A stretch of DNA of 34,566 nt from Candidatus Binataceae bacterium (GTDB lineage Bacteria; Desulfobacterota; Binatia; Binatales; Binataceae), in the NCBI GenBank assembly GCA_015478645.1, contig JADMIL010000035.1, positions 1 to 34,566 on the forward strand, in the 5' to 3' direction. The notes under the pieces are model-generated. The model was not told the DNA's origin, searched no databases, and saw nothing but the letters and a program-made list of their open reading frames with translations. Positions 20,645 through 28,588 of the stretch are shown here, in pieces. Position numbers and translations under genes: made by a program. The first letter of the stretch is position 1, and the number at the start of each line of letters is the position of its first letter.

Positions 20645-22177
20645 TCAATTCGGATATGCGTCGGTGCCCATTTCCAGCGCGTCGAGCCCGCTCCATTCGA
20701 CCTCCGCGGGGACCCGATTGCCGATCGTCCGTTCGACGATGTAGAAGAACGCCGTCGCCAGCGTGAAGACCACGATCGCGTTGACCGTCACGCCGATCAC
20801 CTGCGCGGCGAACTGCCCGACGTCGCCGTAAAGCAACCCGCGCACCGGTCCGGCCACTCCGTTCCAGCCGTCGCCATAGCTGCCGTCGGCAAAAATCCCC
20901 AGCGCCAGCGCGCCCCACAAGCCGCACACCCCGTGCACCGGGATCGCACCTACCGGGTCGTCGATGTGCAGGTGACGCTCGAGATACAGCACGCTCGACA
21001 CCACCAGCAGGCCCGCGACCACGCCGATCAGCACCGCCGCCTCCGGCGTGACGAAGGCGCACGGCGCCGTAATCGCGACCAGCCCGCCGAGCAGTCCGTT
21101 GCAAGCCATCGACACGTCGGGCTTGTTAAAGCGATGCCACAGGTAGAGCATCGCGGCCAGCGCGCCGCCGGCCGACGAGAGCATCGTGTTCACCGCGATC
21201 AGCGCGATGCGCGAATCCGACGCCGCCAGCGTCGATCCCGCGTTGAAGCCGAACCAGCCGAACGCGAGGATCAGCGTGCCCACGATCGCTATCGGGATGT
21301 TATGCCCGGGCAGCAGGCCGATCGCGCCGTCGCGGCGGAACTTGCCGATGCGCGGACCCAGCCGCATCACGCCGGCCAGCGCCGCGATACCGCCGGTCAT
21401 GTGCACCACCGACGATCCGGCGAAATCGACGTGGCCGTGGCCCAGCCCCAGGTTCACGCCGAGTTGCGCGAGCCATCCGCCGCCCCATACCCAATTGCCA
21501 TAGAGCGGGTAGAGGAACATCGACATGAACAGCCCGTAAACGAAAAATGCCGAGAACTTCCAGCGCTCGGCCATCGCGCCGGTCGGGATCGTCGCCGCCG
21601 TGTCCATGAAGACCACCGCGAACAGGAACATCGCGAGGCTCGCTGGATCGTGACTGACGCTGACCAGCGCAAATTTCGCGCAGCCGATCACGCCGTAGGC
21701 GTGGCCGCCGAGCGTGATCGACAGCTCCCGATGCACCATCGGCAGCGAGCCCAGCGACGGCCACCGCGAGATCCCGCCCATCATCAGCGCGTAGCCGCAA
21801 AACCAGAATCCGATCAGCCCGATCGGATAGATGACGAGATTCATCGCCATCGTGTTGACCGCGTTCTTGGCCCGCGTGAAGCCGGTCTCGAGCATCGCGA
21901 AACCGACCTGCATGAACATCACGAGGAAACCGGCGATCAGCACCCAGGCGAGGTTGAGCGACTGCGTCACCTGCAGCCACGAATACGCCACGGTGGCGTC
22001 GCCCTGCGCCCAGGCCGGCGTGCGCCCGAGCGCAATCAGCGCCGCGACGGCCACGCCCATCGTCACGGCACCGCGCACGGCGCGCGCACGCGCGGCACCG
22101 CGCACGATGCACCTATGCGGGGCGGCCTGCGCGGCCCGTCCGCGCGCGCCGGCGATCGGCTCGATTTGCGGATTCAT
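20645..22177 (-). CDS. amtB: Ammonium transporter (AmtB)
   Basis: The 510-residue product is an Amt/Rh family ammonium channel. It has a leader with a signal-peptide-like segment ending near WAQGD (residue 59), then about eleven membrane helices. The pore signatures are visible: Asp251 and His259 in HVDFAGSSVVHMTGG, the second pore His415 in GAIPVHGVCGLWG, and AMLETGFTRAKN near residue 100. The C-terminal cytoplasmic tail ends in GLDALEMGTDAYPN, the conserved tail that a GlnK protein binds in relatives; no glnK gene is present. The ATG at 22177 overlaps the kinase stop as ATGA; a shorter start at residue 40 is conceivable. Coupling to a Ser/Thr kinase rather than glnK is unusual. Confidence 0.95.
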   Translation of the reverse strand: MNPQIEPIAGARGRAAQAAPHRCIVRGAARARAVRGAVTMGVAVAALIALGRTPAWAQGDATVAYSWLQVTQSLNLAWVLIAGFLVMFMQVGFAMLETGFTRAKNAVNTMAMNLVIYPIGLIGFWFCGYALMMGGISRWPSLGSLPMVHRELSITLGGHAYGVIGCAKFALVSVSHDPASLAMFLFAVVFMDTAATIPTGAMAERWKFSAFFVYGLFMSMFLYPLYGNWVWGGGWLAQLGVNLGLGHGHVDFAGSSVVHMTGGIAALAGVMRLGPRIGKFRRDGAIGLLPGHNIPIAIVGTLILAFGWFGFNAGSTLAASDSRIALIAVNTMLSSAGGALAAMLYLWHRFNKPDVSMACNGLLGGLVAITAPCAFVTPEAAVLIGVVAGLLVVSSVLYLERHLHIDDPVGAIPVHGVCGLWGALALGIFADGSYGDGWNGVAGPVRGLLYGDVGQFAAQVIGVTVNAIVVFTLATAFFYIVERTIGNRVPAEVEWSGLDALEMGTDAYPN

Positions 22178-23190
22178 TTGATCTGCCCCCGATACGAACG
22201 CTGACTGGTTTGCGGCGACGCCGGATAGCGATTGGCCAGCCAGATGAGAAAGGCGAGGATGCCTACCAGCGATCCGAAAAACGCCACGGTCCATAGCGCC
22301 CGGCGGATCTTCTGGCCGGCCAGGCTACGCGGATGCAGCCGTTCGGCGCGATCGGTTATCACGACCTCGCCCGGACGGTCGAGGTCGTGAAGCATCTCGG
22401 CGGCGCCGTCGTAGCGGTTGCGCGGGATGCGCTCGATCGCGTGCAGCACGATCTCTTCGAGGCGCGGATCGAGGTCGGGCCGATAATGCGTCGGACGCTG
22501 CGGATCTTCGCTGGTCTTGGCCCGCATCATGTTGTAGACGTTCTCGGCTGCGTAGGGTAGTTCCGCCGTCAGCATCTCGTAGAGCATCGTGCCCAGCGCA
22601 TAAATATCGGTGCGCGCGTCGCCGCGCTTGCCGCTGACCTGTTCCGGCGCCATGTAGTCGGGCGTCCCGATGGTCGACGAGAGGCCCGACCACGTCAGCC
22701 GCCGCGCGGTCTCGTCGAGCGCGATGCCGAAGTCCATTATTTTAAGTCGCCCGCCCTCGGTCACCAGTACGTTCTCGGGCTTCAGATCGCGATGCACCAC
22801 CTGGTTGCTGTGCAGGTAGACCAGCGCCGCGCAGATCTGGCGCGCGTAGCCGAGCGCCTCATCGATCGGCAGCGGCCGCTTGTCGCGCATCAGGGCGCGC
22901 AGCGAGACCCCCTCGACATACTCCATCGCGATGTACATGCGACTCTTGCGCCGCGGCGTGTAGACCTTGATGACATTAGGATGGTCGAGGCGGCGCACCA
23001 CCTCTTCCTCGCGCTGGAAGCGGCTGTAGAACACTACGTCGCTCTCGAACTGCGAGTAGGGAATTTTGATCGCGACGGTCGCGCCGTTCAGATCGTCGAC
23101 GGCCTTGAAGATCGAGGCCATCCCGCTGCGCGCAATCAGCTCGGTGAGCCGATACTGGTCGAGCTGGTCGCCGACATTAACTTCGCGCAT
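22174..23190 (-). CDS. Membrane-anchored Ser/Thr protein kinase (PknB type)
   Basis: The 338-residue protein carries a complete bacterial Hanks-type kinase domain: VAIK (Lys42), VVHRDLKPEN (catalytic Asp135), DFG (153-155), the activation segment TIGTPDYMAPE with the APE motif (181-183), and TDIYALGTMLYEML. The glycine-rich loop (IARSGMASIFKA, 19-30) is poorer in Gly than usual, which may lower activity. A single transmembrane helix (about 298-320) lies near the C-terminus, leaving only an 18-residue outer tail, so there is no extracytoplasmic sensor. Its stop overlaps the amtB start. The PP2C phosphatase lies just upstream, a typical kinase-phosphatase pair. The substrate may be AmtB or a nitrogen regulator; that is inference from position. 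Confidence 0.93.
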   Translation of the reverse strand: MREVNVGDQLDQYRLTELIARSGMASIFKAVDDLNGATVAIKIPYSQFESDVVFYSRFQREEEVVRRLDHPNVIKVYTPRRKSRMYIAMEYVEGVSLRALMRDKRPLPIDEALGYARQICAALVYLHSNQVVHRDLKPENVLVTEGGRLKIMDFGIALDETARRLTWSGLSSTIGTPDYMAPEQVSGKRGDARTDIYALGTMLYEMLTAELPYAAENVYNMMRAKTSEDPQRPTHYRPDLDPRLEEIVLHAIERIPRNRYDGAAEMLHDLDRPGEVVITDRAERLHPRSLAGQKIRRALWTVAFFGSLVGILAFLIWLANRYPASPQTSQRSYRGQIK

Positions 23191-23331
23191 GAGGTAGACG
23201 TGCCGTCCGCTTGCGCGCCGTTAACTCTCTCGCGCGTGGCAGGAATTAAGCATCGCCGCAAAGGCCGTGCAAGATCGTCCGCCCATTGGCTGATCGCTGA
23301 TGGCATCGAAGCGCGGGGGCGCCCACCGCCT

Positions 23332-24168
23332 TCAGTCCGCCCGCTTAAACAGCTCCAGAAGGCGCTCGCGCCATCCGCGCCGCCGCGCCATGCTCGCCCC
23401 CGCCGCGTGCATCACAAAGACCGCGGCGGTCAGATTGTCGGCCGTGCCGCGCCGGTTCGCCTCCTCGATCAACCGCCGGCAGGCGTCCTCGGCCGGGCCT
23501 TCGCGGGCTAGCCGTTCGAGGTCGCGGTCCTCGAGCACCGACCACAATCCGTCGCTGCACAGGAGCAGGCGATCGTTATGCTGCAGCGGCGTGGTGATCC
23601 GGTCGATCGACGCGATCAGATCGCGGCCGAGGCTGCGGCTGAGCGCCGATCGGTCCGGATGCTCGCGCCCGCGCGCCGCACTGATCATCCCCATGCGCAC
23701 CCGCTCGCCGACCACCGTATGGTCGCGCGAGATCTGCTCGATGCGCCGGTTGCGCAACAGGTACAGGCGGCAATCGCCAACGTGTGCCGCATACAGCATC
23801 CCCTCGTCGACGTTGATCGCCACCGCTGTGCAGGTCGTCGCCATGCGCCGCAGTTCGGGCACCGTGAGGGCGCGATTGTGGATTTCGATATTGGCCTGCT
23901 GCAGCGCGCGATGCAGCCGCTTGGAGGTGCCCCACGCCGGTGGGCTCTCGCGGAAGGCGTTGAGCGTGGTCTCGACCGCCATCGCGCTGGCGACCTCGCC
24001 GCCCTCGTAGCCGCCGACGCCGTCCGCCACCACGAAAACCGGCGTGTTGTCGTGCTCGATCAGGTGCCCTTTCGAGTCCTCGTTACCCGGGCGCTCCGTT
24101 CCGACGTCGGTAACGATCGCCAGGTCGAAGGCAGGCGCGCTCGCAGACTGCGGGCTCGTCGATTCCAT
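23332..24168 (-). CDS. PP2C-family protein phosphatase
   Basis: The 278-residue protein shows the PP2C/Stp1 metal motifs in order: RPGNED (26-31), VADGVGGYEGGE (47-58), CSDGLW, and TADNLTAA near the C-terminus, which together place the two Mn/Mg ions. No signal peptide or membrane helix is seen, so it acts in the cytoplasm. The usual role is to reverse phosphorylation by the partner Hanks-type kinase, encoded 141 bases downstream. The ATG at 24168 was chosen because the upstream extension (GTG start at 24225) adds only a short basic stretch; neither has a strong ribosome site. Confidence 0.92.
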   Translation of the reverse strand: MESTSPQSASAPAFDLAIVTDVGTERPGNEDSKGHLIEHDNTPVFVVADGVGGYEGGEVASAMAVETTLNAFRESPPAWGTSKRLHRALQQANIEIHNRALTVPELRRMATTCTAVAINVDEGMLYAAHVGDCRLYLLRNRRIEQISRDHTVVGERVRMGMISAARGREHPDRSALSRSLGRDLIASIDRITTPLQHNDRLLLCSDGLWSVLEDRDLERLAREGPAEDACRRLIEEANRRGTADNLTAAVFVMHAAGASMARRRGWRERLLELFKRAD

Positions 24169-24259
24169 GGATGCAGCTACCGTTTCCAAAGCGTGGTCCT
24201 GACGGGCGGCGGCGCCACGGCGCACGCCATCCGGGATTGCACCTGCGACGCCTCAGTCG

Positions 24260-24550
24260 TCAGCCGGATTGCGCGGATTTTTCCCGGAGCTCGAATTCCG
24301 CCGCCAGCCAGTCCGACAATTCGTCGCCGTGGCCAACACCGCGCTGCAAAAAGATTTCGTAGGCGCGTAGCTGAATTGCGGCGAAGGCGACACCATTGGC
24401 GCCGTGAGCGGCCGGCGGCGCGGCCGCGTGCACTGTCGCCGCCTCGGCCGGCGGCGGCGGACTGGCGACCGCTGCGACCGTTCCATTGTTCGGCGTCGCG
24501 GTCTTTTTCTTGCGCACGCCCGCAGTTCCGGGTTTTCTGGGCGCTGCCAT
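24260..24550 (-). CDS. DUF2934 family small protein
   Basis: This 96-residue protein has a Lys-rich start, an Ala/Pro-rich linker (residues 22-52), and a C-terminal helix pair IQLRAYEIFLQRG...DELSDWLAAEFELRE (59-90) that matches DUF2934, a short domain common in environmental bacteria with no assigned function. A very strong ribosome site (GGAGGAGG) precedes the ATG. It is the first gene of the phosphatase-kinase-amtB run, with 91 bases to the phosphatase start. Several other frames over the same bases are Arg-rich shadows. Its role in the signalling unit is unknown. Confidence 0.8.
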   Translation of the reverse strand: MAAPRKPGTAGVRKKKTATPNNGTVAAVASPPPPAEAATVHAAAPPAAHGANGVAFAAIQLRAYEIFLQRGVGHGDELSDWLAAEFELREKSAQSG

Positions 24551-24710
24551 CGCAAAACCTCCTCCTCCACTCGATCCCTGCCGGTCTTCTCAAAGTGAGA
24601 CCCGATGAAGTGAGACCCGCAAACCAGCTTGCGCTGTCCGCTCGCTGCGATGCAAATCCGGCCGCAATTTAATCTGCCCGCTGCCCTGCGCCGAAATTCC
24701 GGTCGAAAGC

Positions 24711-24743
24711 GCGGGCGGGCCCGATCGCTCGAGCCCGCCGCGC
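24711..24743 (-). terminator. Hairpin terminator candidate downstream of the porin
   Basis: GGCGGGC (24714-24720) pairs with GCCCGCC (24733-24739) with further partial pairing outside, about 40 bases past the porin stop on the minus strand. After the stem the transcript reads CGCGCTTTCGACC, a poor T run, so it is a weak candidate. Confidence 0.35.
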
Positions 24744-24780
24744 ATCGGTTTAGACAACCTCCGTCGTCATCGGCACGCGA

Positions 24781-26226
24781 TCAAAACGAATAGACCACGT
24801 CGCCCATCACGGTGTTTTGTCCGGCGATCGTCTGGTACGGCGTGCCGGTGAGCGGATTGATTCCCGCGTTGGTGAAAAACGGCTTGGCACTCGATTCGTC
24901 GTGCCGGTACTCGAGCCGCGCCAGCAATCCGGTGACGGCCGGGATCTTATAGTTGACCGTGCCGGTGACCTCGCCCAGCGTCTGGCGCAGCCCCGTCCGC
25001 GCGCCATTGGCGTCGCGGAACCATTCGCCGCGCAGCGCGAATTCCAGATTATCGGTGTAATCGTACACGATGTAGCCCGCATCACCCGTCCAGCTCGGGT
25101 CCGTCACCGCGAACGGCGAGGGCGCGGCGCCGGCCTGCGACACCGGCAGCGGCGTCACCAGATCGTTGCCATTGTCCTGCCCGTAGACGAACTCGTCGAT
25201 GAGCTGCAAGCCCGCAATCGGCGTGTGATAGGTCAGGATCGGATCGATGACCCAGCGATGCGTATTGCCGTGGCCCGCATTCTCCGCGCCCCAGATGCCG
25301 GACAGCGTGAAGGCCAGCGATTGATTCTCGGACATCAGGCTGCCCGAGTTCAGCGAAAGCTGTCCCTCGATCGACTTGCCGTCGTTGTTGTCGGACACGT
25401 CGTCCCAGCCGTTGTTCACTCCCAGCGTCGCGCCGACGTAGCTGTTGAAGCTGTACTGCGCGCGCAGCCCGGTATGGGTAAACGGAATCGCGTAGCCGAA
25501 AATGAAGTCGCGTGAAACGTTGAAGTCACCCGCGTTCCAGGTCGGGATAGTCTCCTCGCCAAGCAGCGTCACGAAACGGCCCAGCGAAAAGTTCACGCCT
25601 TGACCGACCGGCAGCGTATAGGTCATGAACGCCTGCGTGAGATCGATATTCTGCGTACCGATCGTGAACGCGTTGCTGTAATGCGTGGCCGTGCTCAGTA
25701 CGTTGGCCACCTCGCCGAAGTTGATGTCGGTGACGAAGCCCACGCCGCCATCGGTCGTGCGATCGATGTGAATGTTGCCCTGTTGGAGGTCAAAGCTGTT
25801 CGCGTCGAGGTCGAACACATGCAACTGATTGACCCGGCCGTTCGGCGCGCCGGGCGGCGCTGTCTTCGGCTGGTTGAAATTAAATTCATAGGTCGCGTCG
25901 ACCAACCCATGAATATGCACGCCCAGATTGGTGCTCAGATTGGTCTTGATATCCCCCAGATCCTTGCCGATGGACCCGACCTGCTCGCCAATGGTGGGCG
26001 ACTTGGTGCCCGCCGCTGGAACCGCAACGGTCTGTTCCGTCTTGAGTGTCGCGACCTCGCCCTTCAGCTCCTGGACTTCCTGTTGGAGCTGCTGAACCTC
26101 GCTGTTGAGGTCGCCGCCGGAATCGCCTCCCGCCCACGCCACCGCGCCCGATGCCATCATGGCCACGGCTAAGGCCGCTGGCGCCGCCAGCTTAAGACTA
26201 AGTCGATGAGCGCCTTTTATCCTCAT
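24781..26226 (-). CDS. Outer-membrane beta-barrel porin (BBP2/OmpL-like)
   Basis: The 481-residue product begins with a signal peptide (about residues 1-32, cleaved near AWA|GG), followed by a short coiled coil with Q/E/L heptads (about 41-66), as in trimeric or periplasmically anchored porins. The rest alternates amphipathic beta strands (LHVFDLDANSFDLQQGNIHI; VNFSLGRFVTLLGEE) and closes with VVYSF, the terminal Phe signal for outer-membrane insertion. The pattern matches the BBP2 (putative beta-barrel porin-2) family. The ATG at 26226 follows GGGAGGAAACGAGGAA; the frame extends 45 codons upstream without signal features. It probably allows diffusion of small solutes; the substrate is unknown, though an amino-acid permease gene is next to it. 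Confidence 0.87.
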   Translation of the reverse strand: MRIKGAHRLSLKLAAPAALAVAMMASGAVAWAGGDSGGDLNSEVQQLQQEVQELKGEVATLKTEQTVAVPAAGTKSPTIGEQVGSIGKDLGDIKTNLSTNLGVHIHGLVDATYEFNFNQPKTAPPGAPNGRVNQLHVFDLDANSFDLQQGNIHIDRTTDGGVGFVTDINFGEVANVLSTATHYSNAFTIGTQNIDLTQAFMTYTLPVGQGVNFSLGRFVTLLGEETIPTWNAGDFNVSRDFIFGYAIPFTHTGLRAQYSFNSYVGATLGVNNGWDDVSDNNDGKSIEGQLSLNSGSLMSENQSLAFTLSGIWGAENAGHGNTHRWVIDPILTYHTPIAGLQLIDEFVYGQDNGNDLVTPLPVSQAGAAPSPFAVTDPSWTGDAGYIVYDYTDNLEFALRGEWFRDANGARTGLRQTLGEVTGTVNYKIPAVTGLLARLEYRHDESSAKPFFTNAGINPLTGTPYQTIAGQNTVMGDVVYSF

Positions 26227-26553
26227 TTCCTCGTTTCCTCCCGGCGAATTGCTTACGCCGCCTCCTGATCCGGTTGATGAACGTTGATGCGTACGATTGG
26301 CAAGACTCCTCCTACCATCTGCGCGGAATCGCACCGGTTTACTCAAGTTTCGTGCCTTCACTGAAGCTATGAATTTGCTTTGAAATTGGAACTTTGCGGG
26401 TTACTGCCAGCCCAATGCTGCGGCAGTTGCCGCATCAATATGCAATGCGATATTGCGATATGCGGTGCGGCCAAATTGCGGAGAGGGCCGCGAATGCGGC
26501 CCTCTCCCGATCGGTGGTGATTACACATCTGCCACATGGACCCGAACGCGGGC
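26227..26553. other. Intergenic stretch of 327 bases upstream of the porin, with several inverted and tandem repeats
   Basis: No gene is supported. The stretch should hold the porin promoter. It contains an inverted repeat TGCGGCA/TGCCGCA (26419-26434), two tandem copies of TGCGATAT (26446-26461), and the permease terminator hairpin (26481-26506). These may be regulatory sites for the porin. No clean -35/-10 pair was found. Confidence 0.5.
26481..26506 (-). terminator. Strong hairpin downstream of the APC permease
   Basis: GAGAGGGCCGC (26481-26491) and GCGGCCCTCTC (26496-26506) form a perfect 11-base-pair stem with a four-base loop, 47 bases past the permease stop. On the minus strand the stem is followed by CGCAATTTGG, so the T run is short; the stem strength makes a terminator likely. 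Confidence 0.6.
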
Positions 26554-28227
26554 TCAGGCCGGCTTGGCGAGCAGCAGCGTATCTTTGCCCTTTTTCTTGG
26601 AATTGCGCATGAAGTAGATCGCTCCGTAGATGCCCCACACCGCCGACAGCACCACCGCGATGATCGGCTCCTTCCAACTGCCGAGCCCTTCCAGCGGTCC
26701 GATGACGTAGAACGCGAGACAGGCGAAGTTCGCGAGCGCGCCGAAGACCGGCACTACCATGTGCTTGAAGCCACTGAAATCGTTGTGTTCCTTGAACGCC
26801 ACGATGCACACGATGTTGGTCAGGCCGTAGAGCACGAAGGTGCCGAAGTTCGACAACAGCGTGACCGTTAGCAGACCGTTGGGCAGGGCCGCGAGCGTCG
26901 CATTGGAACCCAGGCCGAACGCATACCAGATGTTATGCGGCAGCGTCTTCATGGCGTCGTCGGTCGGCGCCGAGCCACCGGTAAAAAAGGCCAGCGCCGC
27001 AATTCCGCCCAAGACTGCCGAGATCGTCGCCAGCGTCCAGATTGCGCGATGGGGCGTCAGGTTGTCGCCGTGGAGCAGGCCGAAGTGCTCCGGCACCTCC
27101 TCGTCGCGGCCCATCGCATAGGTCACGCGTGCGCCGGTGTTGATGCAGCTCAGCGTCGTACCGATCAGCGCGAGGAACACCGTGAAGGCCTCGATCAGCA
27201 TGAAGGCTACGCCGTGGCCGCCCAGCAGCGCGTCGCCGATCAGCGTCATCATATCGCCGATGGGCGCAGCGGAACCGCTGGCCGCATTGAGGCTGTAGGC
27301 GCTGCTCATGAAATAGTTGGCCGCGAAGTACTCGAACATGTAGCAGATCAGACCCTGGATCGTCAGGGAGAGCAGCACCGCGCGAGGAATATCCCGCTTG
27401 GGATTCTTCGCCTCCTCGCCCATCGCCGTGACCGACTCGAAACCGACCAGCAGCAGGATTGCGATCGTCGCCTGCAGCATGGTCCACGAGAAGGTATGCG
27501 GCGAGACCACCGACAGAGCGGTCGGATGCGCCGGGTTATCGCCCGCCAGCGCGTAGTGCAGGGTCATCGAGACCACGTTGCCGTTGGCGTCGAAGCCGAG
27601 CCCGGTCGAGCCCTCGGGATGGCCGATGCGGTAGGCGATCGCCAGCGCGCCGAAAAAGACCAGCGCCGTAATCTGAATCGCGTTGATGGCGATATTTACG
27701 TTGGTCGCGCCTTGCACGCCACGATACGCGATGTACGAAACCAGATACGAGAAGACGATCGCGACCAGCGCCATGAAGATCGGGCCCGGCACCGTCGAGT
27801 TCATCACGCCCGGGAACAGGATGCCGACGATGTAGCCGACCAGCACGCCCATCGTCGCGACCATCACCGCCGGATATATCCAGTAGTAAAGATGGGATGC
27901 CCACCCGATGATGAACTTCGAGATGCGCGCGAAGCGGAAGGCCTTGGTCGTATTCAGAAAGGCCTGTTCCGCGAACAGATAAGAGCTGCCGGCGCCGGGG
28001 TACAGCTTGGCCAGCTCCGAGTACGAAAGTGCCGTCGCATAGGCCAGCGCCAGGGCGACCAGAATTCCAAACCACATTGATAGCCCTGACGGCTTCACGT
28101 AGCCCGCTTGAATGACGAACGTGATCCACAGGAATGCTCCGGGTGCGATCAACGCCATCGCGTTGACCGTAACGCCGGTGAGCCCAAGTGTTGCCTGCAT
28201 CTTGGGTTTTTCGGGTGTTGCAGCCAT
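26554..28227 (-). CDS. APC superfamily amino-acid permease
   Basis: The 557-residue protein is an amino acid-polyamine-organocation transporter with about twelve hydrophobic helices. The N-terminal half shows the APC substrate-binding region (VTVNAMALIAPGAFLW near residue 20 and YPGAGSSYLFAEQAF near 75), and LLVGFESVTAMGEEAKNPKR (about 265-285) is the typical helix 6-7 signature. The C-terminus is a short Lys-rich tail. A strong ribosome site (AAGGAGG) sits directly before the ATG. It is the only transporter for amino acids in the window and is transcribed alone, ending at a strong hairpin. Substrate specificity cannot be predicted with confidence. Confidence 0.9.
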   Translation of the reverse strand: MAATPEKPKMQATLGLTGVTVNAMALIAPGAFLWITFVIQAGYVKPSGLSMWFGILVALALAYATALSYSELAKLYPGAGSSYLFAEQAFLNTTKAFRFARISKFIIGWASHLYYWIYPAVMVATMGVLVGYIVGILFPGVMNSTVPGPIFMALVAIVFSYLVSYIAYRGVQGATNVNIAINAIQITALVFFGALAIAYRIGHPEGSTGLGFDANGNVVSMTLHYALAGDNPAHPTALSVVSPHTFSWTMLQATIAILLLVGFESVTAMGEEAKNPKRDIPRAVLLSLTIQGLICYMFEYFAANYFMSSAYSLNAASGSAAPIGDMMTLIGDALLGGHGVAFMLIEAFTVFLALIGTTLSCINTGARVTYAMGRDEEVPEHFGLLHGDNLTPHRAIWTLATISAVLGGIAALAFFTGGSAPTDDAMKTLPHNIWYAFGLGSNATLAALPNGLLTVTLLSNFGTFVLYGLTNIVCIVAFKEHNDFSGFKHMVVPVFGALANFACLAFYVIGPLEGLGSWKEPIIAVVLSAVWGIYGAIYFMRNSKKKGKDTLLLAKPA

Positions 28228-28588
28228 CTTTCCTCCTTAGTTAATCCGCGCGGCAGATGCCGAATTTGCCCCCAAGCCCAAGGGACGCGAACGCGCATCG
28301 CAACTGAGCAAAATAAATGCCACGAGAAAGCGCAGGAAAGCGCGTGCACGTTGCATTCTTCACTGCCCGCAATGTAGGCAATCAATCGAAGGATGGTTAT
28401 TTACTGAGCAAGAGAATGGAGTATGGATAGCTGAAAGCAGTAGAATCACTCCATCGTATGATGGAGTGATAAGGTGAACAGATCGTCGCACTGCTTTAAT
28501 CAGGTGCAGACGACTTATCAGGCAGCGTCAAATCATCAAATTCGCTATGCAGCCGATTTCCGCGCTGCTGGCCGGCTTGAAAATCGCA
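28228..28588. promoter_or_regulatory. Intergenic stretch of 361 bases with a perfect palindrome at 28445-28470
   Basis: ATCACTCCATC (28445-28455) and GATGGAGTGAT (28460-28470) form a perfect 11-base inverted repeat with a four-base centre GTAT. No T run follows on either strand, so an operator is more likely than a terminator. It lies about 220 bases upstream of the permease start and 119 bases past the SagB-type stop. The rest of the stretch shows no gene and no clear promoter. Confidence 0.5.

Noticed and set aside
24253-24570. An Arg-rich 105-codon frame over the DUF2934 gene
   Set aside because: It is in a shifted frame; the DUF2934 frame has the recognisable domain and correctly spaced ribosome site.
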